64,000 bases of DNA from Roseibium sp. Sym1 (GCF_027359675.1 NZ_CP114786.1:744001-808000); one strand, 5' to 3'. Positions 17,436 through 25,902 are shown, counted from the first letter of the stretch. The notes: generated by a model from the letters alone, not told the origin. Program-made: numbers and translations.

Positions 17436-17625
17436 TCATCTCTCACTTCCCGAACCAATCGAAAGAGCTTGTTGTAGTGATCGAAACGTAACGCGATCGG
17501 TGTCCGGAAGCCCCGAATCGATGACCCCTACGATGCGATGCGCGAAGTTGGCAGTCACGTATTCACGACGAATGTCCGCTTCTGGCAAGGCCTCTAAAAC
17601 TTTCGAACGTCTGTTAAGGAGGCGC
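17436..17625 (-). pseudogene. Possible minus-strand coding remnant, unrecognised
   Basis: Read on the minus strand, this interval gives an open tail of about 60 codons with protein-like composition (for example EADIRREYVTANFAHRIVGV), ending in TGA directly against the aldolase stop. I do not recognise the family. It may be the C-terminal end of a gene disrupted here, or chance. Confidence 0.25.
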
Positions 17626-17803
17626 GTTGCCGACTGGCAGCTCTGGGGCCGATAGCTGCCTGATCCCGCAGCTCTACAACGCTGAATGCTGGGGCATGGA
17701 CCTGTCGAATTTCCCGAAGATCCGCCGCGTGGCGGCGGCCTGCAACGCGCTGGACGCCTTCAGGGATGCCCATCCGGATGTCATCGGGGCGCCCACTGCC
17801 TGA
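17618..17803 (+). pseudogene. Remnant of maleylacetoacetate isomerase (MaiA) C-terminus
   Basis: The frame from about 17648 reads ADSCLIPQLYNAECWGMDLS and then FPKIRRVAAACNALDAFRDAHPD. This matches the end of zeta-class GST maleylacetoacetate isomerases (LADVCLVPQVYNARRF...DLSAFPTI...FQAAHPD in the family). Only the last 50 or so of about 215 residues remain, and an in-frame TAA at 17615 precedes them. An AGGAGG followed by TTG is present, but a product this short would have no active site. It marks a deletion or insertion junction just downstream of the catabolic operon. Confidence 0.6.
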
Positions 17804-17872
17804 AAAAGCCCCTACACCTGGCCGGGCGCCGCCCCTATACTCAACACAGAGTTTCAGGAGCCCGGCGTTGCC

Positions 17873-18313
17873 ATGTCCGTCCGACCCGTCTTGATCATCG
17901 CAGCTTCTCTGCTGCTTGCCGGTTGCGGCGGTCCGCTCGAAGTCAGCGACGTGACGGCGGAGTCGGACGCGATCCGGTATTTTCCCGCTGTCATGCGGGA
18001 CTTCCCGGTCTGGCAGCCGGTCGATACGCCGCGTTACGACTTTGAAGTCCGAGACGGCGCCCGCAAGCCCTCAGGTGGGCTCCGCTACAGGTCCGGGTTG
18101 CCGGCGAAGGAGATTGCCGATCTGTTCCTTGCCCACGCGGCGTCGATCGACTGCGAGGTAACCTACTCGGATCAAACCCAATCGCTGGCTGATTGCGGTG
18201 GTACGTCCGCCCGCGGCCTGGAGCTTCATGTCAATGCAGCCACGGAAGAGGGACGGGACATTGTCGTCCTCTTCCTGGCGACGACGCCGGAATTCGAAAA
18301 GGTATCATTCTAG
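17873..18313 (+). CDS. Predicted lipoprotein of unknown function
   Basis: A 146-residue protein beginning with a lipoprotein signal: a hydrophobic stretch IIAASLLLAGCGG with lipobox LAGC, so the lipidated Cys would be about residue 19. The mature part is soluble, with two further Cys (IDCEVTY and LADCGG) that could form a disulphide. No catalytic motif is visible. It is followed after 18 nt by the DUF4056-like gene and the two probably form a pair. Function is unknown. Confidence 0.75.
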   Translation: MSVRPVLIIAASLLLAGCGGPLEVSDVTAESDAIRYFPAVMRDFPVWQPVDTPRYDFEVRDGARKPSGGLRYRSGLPAKEIADLFLAHAASIDCEVTYSDQTQSLADCGGTSARGLELHVNAATEEGRDIVVLFLATTPEFEKVSF

Positions 18314-18331
18314 CAACCGCCGGAGGTGACC

Positions 18332-19192
18332 ATGGGAAGCCGCTCGCAAATCGAAAACCGGGATGGCAATCGCCGGGGACTGACCTACACCTGCAATTGC
18401 GGCTGGCTCGATCTCGGTCACATGGACCCGACGTCCCCCCAGCCCTTTGTCGGTGCCAGCGACCTCTGGCGGCAATTGAGAGACGCGACGACCGCCACAC
18501 ACTGCGCCTATATCCTGTCGAGCACCGGGCCCGTGGCCGCGCCGCCCACGCCAACCTACCTGCCGGCCGAAGACGACGGCACCTGCTACGAACCCGGCCT
18601 GCTGGAAATGGGTCTGGGCGGTATCAGCCGCCCCTTTTTCGGCCCCGGCTTTATCGTCAACTACAGCCAGCAGGTTCCCGCACGACTGGGCTATCATGGA
18701 CGGTATCTGGTGCGGCCAAGACTCACCGAAGAGCTCAAGAAGCGGATCGCCTTGACGATCATGCTTCGCGTTTCATTTGCGTTCGAGGATTTGCAGCACA
18801 CCGCGGATTGGTTAGGCATTGCCAGCGGCAGCGGTTATGCCGCCGATGACCTGACGGCCAATGTCATCGGTTTGCTGATCGCCATGGGCGAGGTGACGCT
18901 GGAAGAGGCCCTTGCCTCCTGCCATGAAGTGTCGAAGGACGCGGCTCTATATCTGTGGGACAACCGGGAACGCGGCCTTCACCGGGAATATATCAACCCG
19001 ATCCTGCATTCCGACACGCGCGTGCCGGGCGGCTCCAATCAGGATGGAACCACGATGATGATCGACGAATGTGCCGGCCAGCCACGCCGCCCCCCGGAAT
19101 TCCTGACCCGGATCCAGCCGCTGAGCAATCGCGAGGCCAGAACCTATTTCACCGACATGGCTTCGAGCTACGGGCTTCCGCGCAGCCCTTAG
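18332..19192 (+). CDS. DUF4056-like protein of unknown function
   Basis: The protein has 286 residues. The start of the coding region (LTYTCNCGWLDLGHMDP) resembles DUF4056 family proteins, which begin with a Cys-containing segment and an aspartate/histidine motif. I assign this from memory with moderate confidence. A central helical part follows (TIMLRVSFAFEDLQHTADWLG). ATG 18332 is preferred over GTG 18326 because GGAGG sits 5 nt before it. No signal peptide is obvious. It is probably co-transcribed with the upstream lipoprotein. Confidence 0.65.
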   Translation: MGSRSQIENRDGNRRGLTYTCNCGWLDLGHMDPTSPQPFVGASDLWRQLRDATTATHCAYILSSTGPVAAPPTPTYLPAEDDGTCYEPGLLEMGLGGISRPFFGPGFIVNYSQQVPARLGYHGRYLVRPRLTEELKKRIALTIMLRVSFAFEDLQHTADWLGIASGSGYAADDLTANVIGLLIAMGEVTLEEALASCHEVSKDAALYLWDNRERGLHREYINPILHSDTRVPGGSNQDGTTMMIDECAGQPRRPPEFLTRIQPLSNREARTYFTDMASSYGLPRSP

Positions 19193-19558
19193 GTTTCGGC
19201 ACCTTTTCCGCAAGCGGCCTGCCAAACGCAAAAAGCCGCCGGTTTTCACCATGCGGGCGCTTTTTGTTGGTTGCGGGAGCGTGAAACCACCGAGACTTGT
19301 ATGACCGCAATGGGGACGCGAAGCGGACCTTTCGTGCCCCGCGCTCTCTGGATTTCAAAGTGAGGGCTCAGGGGTTCGCGTCCCTGACGGTCCTGCAGCC
19401 AGGCTGTCGAGGCAATCGGCATTGGAAGGCGCCCTCAGGAGCAGAGAATACCTCGATCGAACGCAACCACAAACCGTTTTGCCTCAAGTGATCGGAGGCC
19501 GCTTCCACCGAGTCGACACATCGAAAGTGAGGAGGAGACTTCGCACTCCGGTACAAAG
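19193..19558. other. Gap between two convergent genes; terminator only
   Basis: Apart from the terminator at 19229-19267, I see no supported gene, tRNA or repeat in these roughly 360 bases. Confidence 0.5.
19229..19267. terminator. Bidirectional intrinsic terminator
   Basis: AAAAAGC-c-GCC pairs with GGCGCTTTTT across a loop of about 15 nt, with one bulged C. A-tract and T-tract flanks suit termination from both sides: the DUF4056-like gene on plus, and the integrase at 19559 on minus. Confidence 0.6.
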
Positions 19559-20776
19559 TCAGTCATCTATTTCCTGCAAAACCCAGGCTTCCCACGCCAG
19601 CATCAAGTCCCGTCGCTGGTCCAAGAGGTCTGTCCGGTGATAGGCGGCCTCGGTCGCATTCCTGATCGTGTGAGCAAGGGCTCTTTCTGCCAGATCGCGG
19701 GGGTAGCCATTTTCAGAAGCCCAATCCCGAAAGCTCGACCGGAAGCCGTGCGCTGTCGCAAAGCGGCCCGGCGTGTCGCTGGCGACCTTGTGATCGCGCA
19801 GGCATTTGGTCAGCGTCATGTCGCTGACCGGAGTGTTGTTGCGCGAGGGAAAGACCAGCTCCGTCACATCCAGGTCGGCTTCCTCCAGCAAGTTCTCGAA
19901 TAGCTCGATCAAGTAGGACGATAACGGCACACGGTGCGCGACCTTTGCCTTCATGCGCTGGGCGGGCAGTGTCCAGATGCCTTTTTCGAGATCCAGCTCC
20001 CGCCATTCCATCAGTCTCACTTCACCGGAACGGGCCGCCGTCAGGATCAGAATTTCCAGCATGAGCTTGGAGCGTGTCTTTAGGCCATCGTGCAGGACAC
20101 CCTTCACGAAAGCAGGCACATCCCGCCAGGGCACGGCGGGCTGATTGGCAACCCGTTCGCGCTTGCCGGGCTGCTTGGGCAACAGCTGGCTGACAACACC
20201 AACGGGGCTCGCCAGGATATGGCCATGCGCGGCGCACCAGTTCATCACGGCATCGCATCGCTGTTTGACGCGCGATGCGGTTTCCGGCTTTTCCAGCCAG
20301 ATCGGTTTCAGCGCACCAGCGAAATCCGCAGGAGACAGGTTGGATACCTGGATGCTGCCGATCGAGGGAAACACGTATTGCTCCAGCGTGTTGATCCACT
20401 GGTTGGAATGTTTTTCATTTCGAAACCCTGCCTTCAGGTCCTCATGGACCTTGCGTGCCGCCTCGGCAAATGTCGGCAGCGACATCTTGCGCTGCTCGGT
20501 CACCAGAAGCCGCTGTCGTTCTTTCAGCGGGTCCTTGCCGTTCTCCAACAGCCGCCGCGCCTGAATGCCTTTTTCTCGAGCTTCCTTCAGCGTGATGGCC
20601 GGATAGCTTCCAAGACCCATATCCCGGCGCTTGCCGGTTTCCGGTGACACAAACCGGAACACCCACTTTGCCTTGCCGACCGACGTTCCGGGAAAGAGAT
20701 AGAGCCCCTGAACAGTCCCATCCGAAACCGGCTTGTCGCCAGGTTTGATCTTCCTGGCTTTGGCATCTGTCAGCAT
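19559..20776 (-). CDS. P4-type tyrosine integrase (DUF4102 N-terminal domain)
   Basis: A 405-residue integrase. The N-terminal DUF4102 arm-binding domain (LTDAKARKIKPGDKPVSDGTVQGLYLFPG, then GKRRDMGLGSYPAITLKEAREKG) is followed by a SAM-like core-binding domain and the tyrosine-recombinase catalytic domain: R in TAARSGEVRLMEW, H and R in HGFRSSFRDW, H in LAHTI and the nucleophile Y in AAYHRTD. These enzymes insert genomic islands, usually into the 3' ends of tRNA genes. ATG 20776 is used; a TTG at 20791 is also in frame. A tRNA-Ser-like 3' end lies about 200 bases to its right. Confidence 0.93.
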   Translation of the reverse strand: MLTDAKARKIKPGDKPVSDGTVQGLYLFPGTSVGKAKWVFRFVSPETGKRRDMGLGSYPAITLKEAREKGIQARRLLENGKDPLKERQRLLVTEQRKMSLPTFAEAARKVHEDLKAGFRNEKHSNQWINTLEQYVFPSIGSIQVSNLSPADFAGALKPIWLEKPETASRVKQRCDAVMNWCAAHGHILASPVGVVSQLLPKQPGKRERVANQPAVPWRDVPAFVKGVLHDGLKTRSKLMLEILILTAARSGEVRLMEWRELDLEKGIWTLPAQRMKAKVAHRVPLSSYLIELFENLLEEADLDVTELVFPSRNNTPVSDMTLTKCLRDHKVASDTPGRFATAHGFRSSFRDWASENGYPRDLAERALAHTIRNATEAAYHRTDLLDQRRDLMLAWEAWVLQEIDD

Positions 20777-20971
20777 CGTCCTGTCCCCCAACGCGTCATG
20801 GCCAAACCAATTCAGCCCATCATCCAGACCATCACGAGATGTGATATTTGCTGCCTCTTCGTGATAGAGATTGATACGGTACGGAAGCGCAGAAGGTCAA
20901 TAAATCATTTAAATATAAAGCTATATTCATAGTTCATGAAACCCTTTGATCGGAGTTGAGACCCATATCTT

Positions 20972-21001
20972 GGCGGACTCTCTCTCCGCCATTTTTCTTT
21001 T
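20972..21001 (+). terminator. Plus-strand hairpin with T-tract; possible tRNA-Ser 3' end / att site
   Basis: GGCGGA-ctctctc-TCCGCC (20972-20990) is followed by ATTTTTCTTTT, a good intrinsic terminator shape. Yet no plus-strand gene lies to its left. The part CTCTCTCTCCGCCA also equals what many alphaproteobacterial tRNA-Ser genes end with, and P4-type integrases use such ends. It may therefore be the att copy and original tRNA terminator left at the island's right border. The tRNA body itself is not present. Confidence 0.45.
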
Positions 21002-21044
21002 CCGACGTATAGACATTGGCAAGGTCCCTTGCCGGAGACATGGG

Positions 21045-22085
21045 TCACACCTCTGCGGCGGGGGCGACCGATCGCCATTTGCGGCGGTAGACGGATGCGG
21101 ACATGCCGACCTTCCGGCGGAAGGCCGAGCGGAAGCTGGACGGCTCCGAATAGCCGACCTCCAGGGCGACATCGTCGATGGAAACATCCGAGGTCTCGAG
21201 CATCTGCTTGGCCTCCTCCACCCGCAGGGTCTGGATGTATTCCGCCGGTGACTGGCCGGTCGCCCGCCTGAACCGGCGCAGGAAGCTGCGCTCAGAGAGG
21301 CCGGACCGGGCCGACATGCCGGAGACCGGCGTGGCGTCCATGTAGTGATCCGCCGCCCAGGCCTGCGCGTCGGCGATCAGCTTGTCGTCATGCTGGCAGC
21401 CCGCGGTCAGGGAAGCGTAGTTGAGCTGGCCGTCGTCATGCGTGGTGAGCAGCCATACCTTGGCGATCTGCCGCGCCGTTTCGGCCCCGGCATACCGCGC
21501 GATCAGATAGAGCATCAGGTCGGACCAGGACGAAGCCCCGCCCGCGGTTACCACGCGGTGTCCCTCGCCGGCCGGCACGAGGACCCGCTCGCGCTGCACC
21601 CTGACATCGGGATATTGCCGGGCCAGCGCATCGGCCACGCCCCAGTGCGTTGTGGCGTCCTTGCCGTTCAGGATGCCGGACGCCGCAACCACCAGCGCAC
21701 CTGTACACACCGAGGTCACCACCGCGCCCGAGGCACTCAAACCGGCAATCCAGTCTGCCGCGGTCAGCATGTCTTCGGGAAGACCGGCCGAGGGATCAAC
21801 GTGAAGGTCGGGAACGATCACCAGATCCGGCACCGGCGCCTCGTCGAACGCCGCATCCGGCGTGATCTTGCGCCCGTTGATGTCCCAATAGGGCGCACCG
21901 GTCGGTGTTCTGAGGCTTGTCTCGAACGAGACCACCTCGCACGGCTCCAGCCCGTGCAGGGCTTCCCAGTCACGCCCGACAGACGCAAGCACGTCCAGCA
22001 GTGCGAACATCGTGGACGAACCCACGGATTGACCGCCGATAACGGCCGTTTTTATCGGTTTTAGCTTCTTTTTTTGGATTTTCAT
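21045..22085 (-). CDS. GlxA family regulator (DJ-1/PfpI domain plus AraC HTH)
   Basis: A 346-residue regulator. The N-terminal DJ-1/PfpI amidotransferase-like domain (about 10-195) has the nucleophile-elbow region VVTSVCTGALVVAASGILNGK, and the C-terminal half has two AraC helix-turn-helices (DVSIDDVALEVGYSEPSSFRSAFRRKVGMS). This is the GlxA/FtrA layout and a normal length. Such proteins usually activate adjacent genes in response to nitrogenous or stress ligands; the DJ-1 domain is generally a sensor, not an enzyme. It is divergent from the methyltransferase at 22199, with a gap of about 110 bases that probably holds both promoters. Confidence 0.93.
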   Translation of the reverse strand: MKIQKKKLKPIKTAVIGGQSVGSSTMFALLDVLASVGRDWEALHGLEPCEVVSFETSLRTPTGAPYWDINGRKITPDAAFDEAPVPDLVIVPDLHVDPSAGLPEDMLTAADWIAGLSASGAVVTSVCTGALVVAASGILNGKDATTHWGVADALARQYPDVRVQRERVLVPAGEGHRVVTAGGASSWSDLMLYLIARYAGAETARQIAKVWLLTTHDDGQLNYASLTAGCQHDDKLIADAQAWAADHYMDATPVSGMSARSGLSERSFLRRFRRATGQSPAEYIQTLRVEEAKQMLETSDVSIDDVALEVGYSEPSSFRSAFRRKVGMSASVYRRKWRSVAPAAEV

Positions 22086-22198
22086 GTCCGTTTGTCACCG
22101 GTTTGGTCCTTTTTCAACTTACAGAAAACGACGTTTCCGGTCCATAGCCACCTGGCACAGGCAGCGTTTGCAGCGTTGCCGCGATCAAGGAGACGATG

Positions 22199-23302
22199 AT
22201 GACCCTTCAAAACCAGACACCTTTTTTCGACACCGAAAAGGCGGACGCCTTCGCGGAACGGCTCGTCGGCACCCTGTCGGAAGCGGCGTTCACGCTCATG
22301 ATGTCCCTCGGCCACCGCGCCGGACTGTTCGACACGCTGGCACTGCATCCGGGCACGACCTCGCGCCAGCTGGCGGACGCGGGCGGATGGAACGAACGGT
22401 ATGTGCGCGAGTGGCTGGCCGTCATGGTGACGTCACGCGCCGTCGACTACGACCCCGGCACGAAAACCTACACGCTGCCTGCGGAACATGCCGCCTTCCT
22501 GACGCGGGCGGCCAGTCCGAACAACATCGCCGTGACCAGCCAGTTCATCGGCCTTGCCGCCTCCGTCGAGGACGACATGCTCGACCGGTTCCGCTCCGGG
22601 GAAGGCCTTCATTACGGCCATTTTCACCGCTTTCACGAGGTCATGGCCGAAGACAGCCACCAGAGTGTCGTCCTGAACCTGATCGACGGCATCCTGCCTA
22701 TTGTTCCCGGTCTTCCGGACAGGCTGGCGCGCGGCATCGACGTTGCCGATGTCGGTTGCGGCCGCGGGCGGGCGCTCCTGAAACTGGCGGAAACCTTTCC
22801 GCAGAGCGCGTTCACCGGCTACGACCTGTGTGGCGAGGCGTTTGCGGTCACGCAGATCGAGGCCCTGGAAAAAGGCATCGACAACCTGCGCTTCGAGGCG
22901 CTCGACCTTTCGCGGGCCGAGAGCCTCGGACGTTTCGACCTGATCTTCGCCTTCGATGCGGTGCACGACCAGAAGGATCCGCAAGGGCTGCTCGATACCG
23001 TCAGGAGATCGCTGGCGTCCGATGGCGTCTTCCTGATGCAGGACATCGACGGTTCCAGGGACCTGGAAAAGAACATCGGCAACCCGTTTGCGCCGCTGCT
23101 TTTCACGATTTCCAGCATGCACTGCACGCCGATCTCCATCGGGCAGGGCGGGCCGGGTCTGGGCACGATGTGGGGTGTGGAAACGGCACAGGAATTTCTT
23201 GCCGCCGCCGGGTTCGGCCCGGTTGAGACCCACCGCCTGCCGCATGATCCGGTCAATGCCTACTACGTCGCGCACCCACAAGACACGCGGGATCTCCAAT
23301 GA
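22199..23302 (+). CDS. SAM-dependent methyltransferase with N-terminal winged helix
   Basis: A 367-residue class I methyltransferase. The first 90 or so residues form a winged-helix dimerisation domain (FTLMMSLGHRAGLFDTLALHPGTTSRQLADAGG), as in O-methyltransferases. Motif I is VADVGCGRGRALLKLAE and the acidic post-I residue lies in FTGYDLCGEAF. ATG 22199 follows AAGGAG by 6 nt; an ATG at 22196 is too close to it. It is co-transcribed with the DUF1127 and flavoprotein genes, whose starts overlap. The acceptor molecule is unknown. Confidence 0.88.
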   Translation: MTLQNQTPFFDTEKADAFAERLVGTLSEAAFTLMMSLGHRAGLFDTLALHPGTTSRQLADAGGWNERYVREWLAVMVTSRAVDYDPGTKTYTLPAEHAAFLTRAASPNNIAVTSQFIGLAASVEDDMLDRFRSGEGLHYGHFHRFHEVMAEDSHQSVVLNLIDGILPIVPGLPDRLARGIDVADVGCGRGRALLKLAETFPQSAFTGYDLCGEAFAVTQIEALEKGIDNLRFEALDLSRAESLGRFDLIFAFDAVHDQKDPQGLLDTVRRSLASDGVFLMQDIDGSRDLEKNIGNPFAPLLFTISSMHCTPISIGQGGPGLGTMWGVETAQEFLAAAGFGPVETHRLPHDPVNAYYVAHPQDTRDLQ

Positions 23303-23538
23303 GTGAGCCGAACGCGATCCCTGCAGGCGACATGCGCCGTAGGCTTGGCTTCGGGGCACTGCTGCTCGCGATAGCCCGGCACTGGCAGACGCAGGCAGTC
23401 GTGCGACGCGACATGACCTACCTGCGCCGCCAGCCCGACCGCATGTTGCAGGACATCGGCCTCAACAGGGCAGATCTCCCTGATATCCCCAACCTCAATT
23501 CGAACGAACACCGACGCCTTAGGCTGAGGCACCGGTGA
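23299..23538 (+). CDS. DUF1127 domain-containing small protein
   Basis: A 79-residue basic protein whose central part (ALLLAIARHWQTQAVVRRDMTYLRRQPDRMLQDIGLNRADLP) is a DUF1127 domain, an alphaproteobacterial Arg-rich fold with the DIGLxRxD motif. Short DUF1127 proteins in Agrobacterium and Rhodobacter (CcaF1) affect RNA binding and phosphate or carbon metabolism. This one has extensions at both ends. It overlaps the methyltransferase stop (ATGA) and the flavoprotein start (GTGA), so the three genes are translationally coupled. Confidence 0.85.
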   Translation: MSEPNAIPAGDMRRRLGFGALLLAIARHWQTQAVVRRDMTYLRRQPDRMLQDIGLNRADLPDIPNLNSNEHRRLRLRHR

Positions 23539-24779
23539 GTGAACTCATGCCCAACCACTCAATGAAAGACGAACAGATGGAAACGACGATACCCGGCAAC
23601 ACGCTGGTGATAGGGGCGGGCCTCTCCGGTCTCGGCTGTGCCGAAGCCCTAAAGAGACGTGGCATTCCCGTCACCCTTCTTGAGGCAAGACCCCGTGTGG
23701 CGGAGCCCTGGCGGGCACGCCACCCTGCGCTGAGACTGAACATTCACCGGCACTTTGCCCAATTGCCGGGCCTCAGGCCGCCCGGTTCGGACGGTCCGTT
23801 CCTGACACGCGACAGCGTCGTGGACTACCTTGAACGCTACGCGCTGAAGATCGGTGTGCCGATCCGGTTCGGGGCCGATGTCCAGGCGATCGAGCGCGGG
23901 GCCGCCGGCTGGTGCGTCCGGACCGCGGCAGGCAACTTCGGCGCTGCGCATGTCGTCTTCGCGACCGGGCGCGACCGTGTTCCCGCCATCCCGGACTGGC
24001 CCGGACGGGACACATTCACCGGAGAGCTGATCCATGCGGCGGAACTCGGCGATGTCGCGCGTTTCGACGGCAGGAAGGTTCTGGTGGTCGGCGCCGGCAA
24101 TTCGGGAACGGACGCCCTGAACCACCTGAGCCGGCATCAGGCGAAGCAGATCATGGTCTCGGTCCGCCACGGCCCGTCCGTGGTGCCGGCCCGCATCTTC
24201 GGTTTCCCCCTTCATCGCCTGGCCCGGGTGTTCGCCATGATGCCCACGAAGGTGCTCGATCCGGCGTTCCGACTCACGGAACGCCTCTTCCTGGGAAACC
24301 TGCGCAAATACGGCCTGACGTCTCACCCGGACGGCGGCGGCACGCGCCTTGCCCGGGACGGCATTGCCTTTGCGATCGACGACGGGTTCGTGGCCGCGAT
24401 GAAAACAGGCCGCATTCGTGTCGCCCCTGCCGTCACCTGCTTTCGCGGCGAACGCGTCTACTTCTCGGACGGCAGTTCGGACAATCCCGACGTTGTGATC
24501 GCGGCAACCGGCTACGCCACCGGGCTCGAGCCGCTGCTGGGGCATCTGGATGTCCTCGACGCGGACGGACAGCCCCGGCATCCGTCGGGTGAAGCCGATC
24601 CCGCCAATCCCGGGCTCTGGTTCACCGGATACCGGCCGATCATCACCGGCTATTTCGACGCAGCGCGCATTGCGGGCGAAAGGATCGCCGATGCTATTGC
24701 AAAGGCCCCCAAGGCGGAATCCGCCAGGCCGGACATGCCTGGCCAGCCTGCCGCCCGTGAGGTCTCCCTTGCAAACTGA
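23535..24779 (+). CDS. Flavin-containing monooxygenase-like FAD/NAD(P)-binding oxidoreductase
   Basis: A 414-residue two-dinucleotide-fold protein. The FAD motif is VIGAGLSGLGCAEALKRRG, with LLEARPRVAEPW next. The NADPH motif is VLVVGAGNSGTDALNHLS near residue 180. The late ATG motif is VVIAATGYATG. This is the layout of FMO and YUCCA-like monooxygenases, which oxygenate soft nucleophiles or decarboxylate keto acids. The start is GTG 23535, overlapping the previous stop; ATGs at 23547 and 23577 are alternatives. With a methyltransferase and GlxA regulator alongside, a small metabolite modification pathway is plausible. Confidence 0.88.
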   Translation: MSELMPNHSMKDEQMETTIPGNTLVIGAGLSGLGCAEALKRRGIPVTLLEARPRVAEPWRARHPALRLNIHRHFAQLPGLRPPGSDGPFLTRDSVVDYLERYALKIGVPIRFGADVQAIERGAAGWCVRTAAGNFGAAHVVFATGRDRVPAIPDWPGRDTFTGELIHAAELGDVARFDGRKVLVVGAGNSGTDALNHLSRHQAKQIMVSVRHGPSVVPARIFGFPLHRLARVFAMMPTKVLDPAFRLTERLFLGNLRKYGLTSHPDGGGTRLARDGIAFAIDDGFVAAMKTGRIRVAPAVTCFRGERVYFSDGSSDNPDVVIAATGYATGLEPLLGHLDVLDADGQPRHPSGEADPANPGLWFTGYRPIITGYFDAARIAGERIADAIAKAPKAESARPDMPGQPAAREVSLAN

Positions 24780-24810
24780 CACAGGAAACCTGCCCAACAG
24801 CGGACGGCAC

Positions 24811-24836
24811 GACCGGGAGACAAAAAACTCCCGGTC
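24811..24836. other. Perfect hairpin downstream of the flavoprotein gene
   Basis: GACCGGGAG (24811-24819) and CTCCCGGTC (24828-24836) form a perfect 9-bp stem with an A-rich 8-nt loop. No T-tract follows, so this is a transcript-end or stability hairpin rather than a classical terminator. Confidence 0.5.
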
Positions 24837-25026
24837 CCCCGGGGGTCGCGACGACATAAGGACAGGTGACTTCGGTGACATGGACAAAATGCTCACCCAT
24901 GAAACCCTTTACGGCCACTGGCACTTGCACCTAGATTACAGAGAAACACACTCTACTTCAAAGAATACAATATATCTTCAACTGTATTCGATATAACTAC
25001 AATATTTAAAAACAATTATCTATTTT

Positions 25027-25218
25027 TCATCCCTTATTGACACGCGCCAGAATTCTTCTCCCAAAAACAAATATTAATGCTATGGTCAAAATTGTCAGAC
25101 AGCTCAACATGAAATCCAAATATATTGATTCCTCGCCAGAATACTTCGAATGCCAGAAACCCAGCCAACCCAATACGCAAACTAAAAATTCAGCGACATA
25201 GCTGCGCTTGTTAATCAT
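25027..25218 (-). CDS. Small membrane protein of unknown function
   Basis: A 63-residue protein with two predicted membrane helices (about residues 8-24, VAEFLVCVLGWLGFW; and 33-53, LDFMLSCLTILTIALIFVFG) and a basic tail (RRILARVNKG). It lies in DNA clearly richer in A+T than the rest of the window and just downstream of another orphan on the same strand. No ribosome site is strong. It is not recognised and may be acquired DNA. Confidence 0.5.
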   Translation of the reverse strand: MINKRSYVAEFLVCVLGWLGFWHSKYSGEESIYLDFMLSCLTILTIALIFVFGRRILARVNKG

Positions 25219-25260
25219 CGTTTCTGCCGCTCATCAACAATGTTCCCCAACCGTCGCCAT

Positions 25261-25902
25261 TCAATTACCCATTGACTCTTCGATGTATTCGATAGTCTTT
25301 TCAACATCTTCTGTCATTCCGTCATAATTTTCCTTCCGCACTTTTATTACAAAGGGACGCGTAATTCTAAAACCCTGAACCGCCTGACCAATCAAATAAC
25401 TTGAATTATAAACTCTAGGAACTTCGATAGACAACTTAACACCGTGCTTTATCTTCCACTCCTCGGAAGAAAGAAGGCCGGCATAAATTCCGGAAGCTAC
25501 CCTCATATTGTTCATTTCAATTGCTTTTCCGGCTAATTCCAATCCGATGAGGAAGTCAATTTCATCCTTAATTAGACGCGGATCTTCGTCACTGGGAAGA
25601 ATGGGAATTTTGCTGTTTGCTTCTGGTGTAGAAAACCCACTATTCAGAAAAAAAGTTTCGCAAATTTCTTCGAATTTAGGATCACCAAGAAAGGAAACAT
25701 CTTCTTTAAACGAAAATGTTGGCGAGAAGTCCTCCGACAAAGACCATTCGTGCGAGAGGCCTTGTTCTTGATCAGGCAAGATATACAGAAAGCAATCTTT
25801 AGCATTTTTATTTATTTCCAATACAAATTCACCGGTCTTAGCCAAAGCTTCTAATGGCGAAAAAATTACAAACAAGAACACCAATAATATAAGAATGCGC
25901 AT
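25261..25902 (-). CDS. Secreted or periplasmic protein of unknown function
   Basis: The preferred start is ATG 25902, which gives 213 residues beginning with a clear signal peptide (MRILILLVFLFVIFSPLEALA, cleavage likely after ALA). The frame continues 65 codons upstream, but that part looks non-coding. The mature region is acidic, with two Cys (KDCFLY and EEICETF) and no known motif. Codon use is A/T-rich (AAA, TTT, ATA), unlike nearby genes, which points to horizontal acquisition. It is probably transcribed with the small membrane protein downstream. Confidence 0.65.
   Translation of the reverse strand: MRILILLVFLFVIFSPLEALAKTGEFVLEINKNAKDCFLYILPDQEQGLSHEWSLSEDFSPTFSFKEDVSFLGDPKFEEICETFFLNSGFSTPEANSKIPILPSDEDPRLIKDEIDFLIGLELAGKAIEMNNMRVASGIYAGLLSSEEWKIKHGVKLSIEVPRVYNSSYLIGQAVQGFRITRPFVIKVRKENYDGMTEDVEKTIEYIEESMGN

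Noticed and set aside
19362..19380. CAGGG-GTTCGCGT-CCCTG resembling a tRNA T-arm
   Set aside because: The loop has eight bases instead of seven and no acceptor, D or anticodon arm can be built around it, so it is not called as a tRNA.
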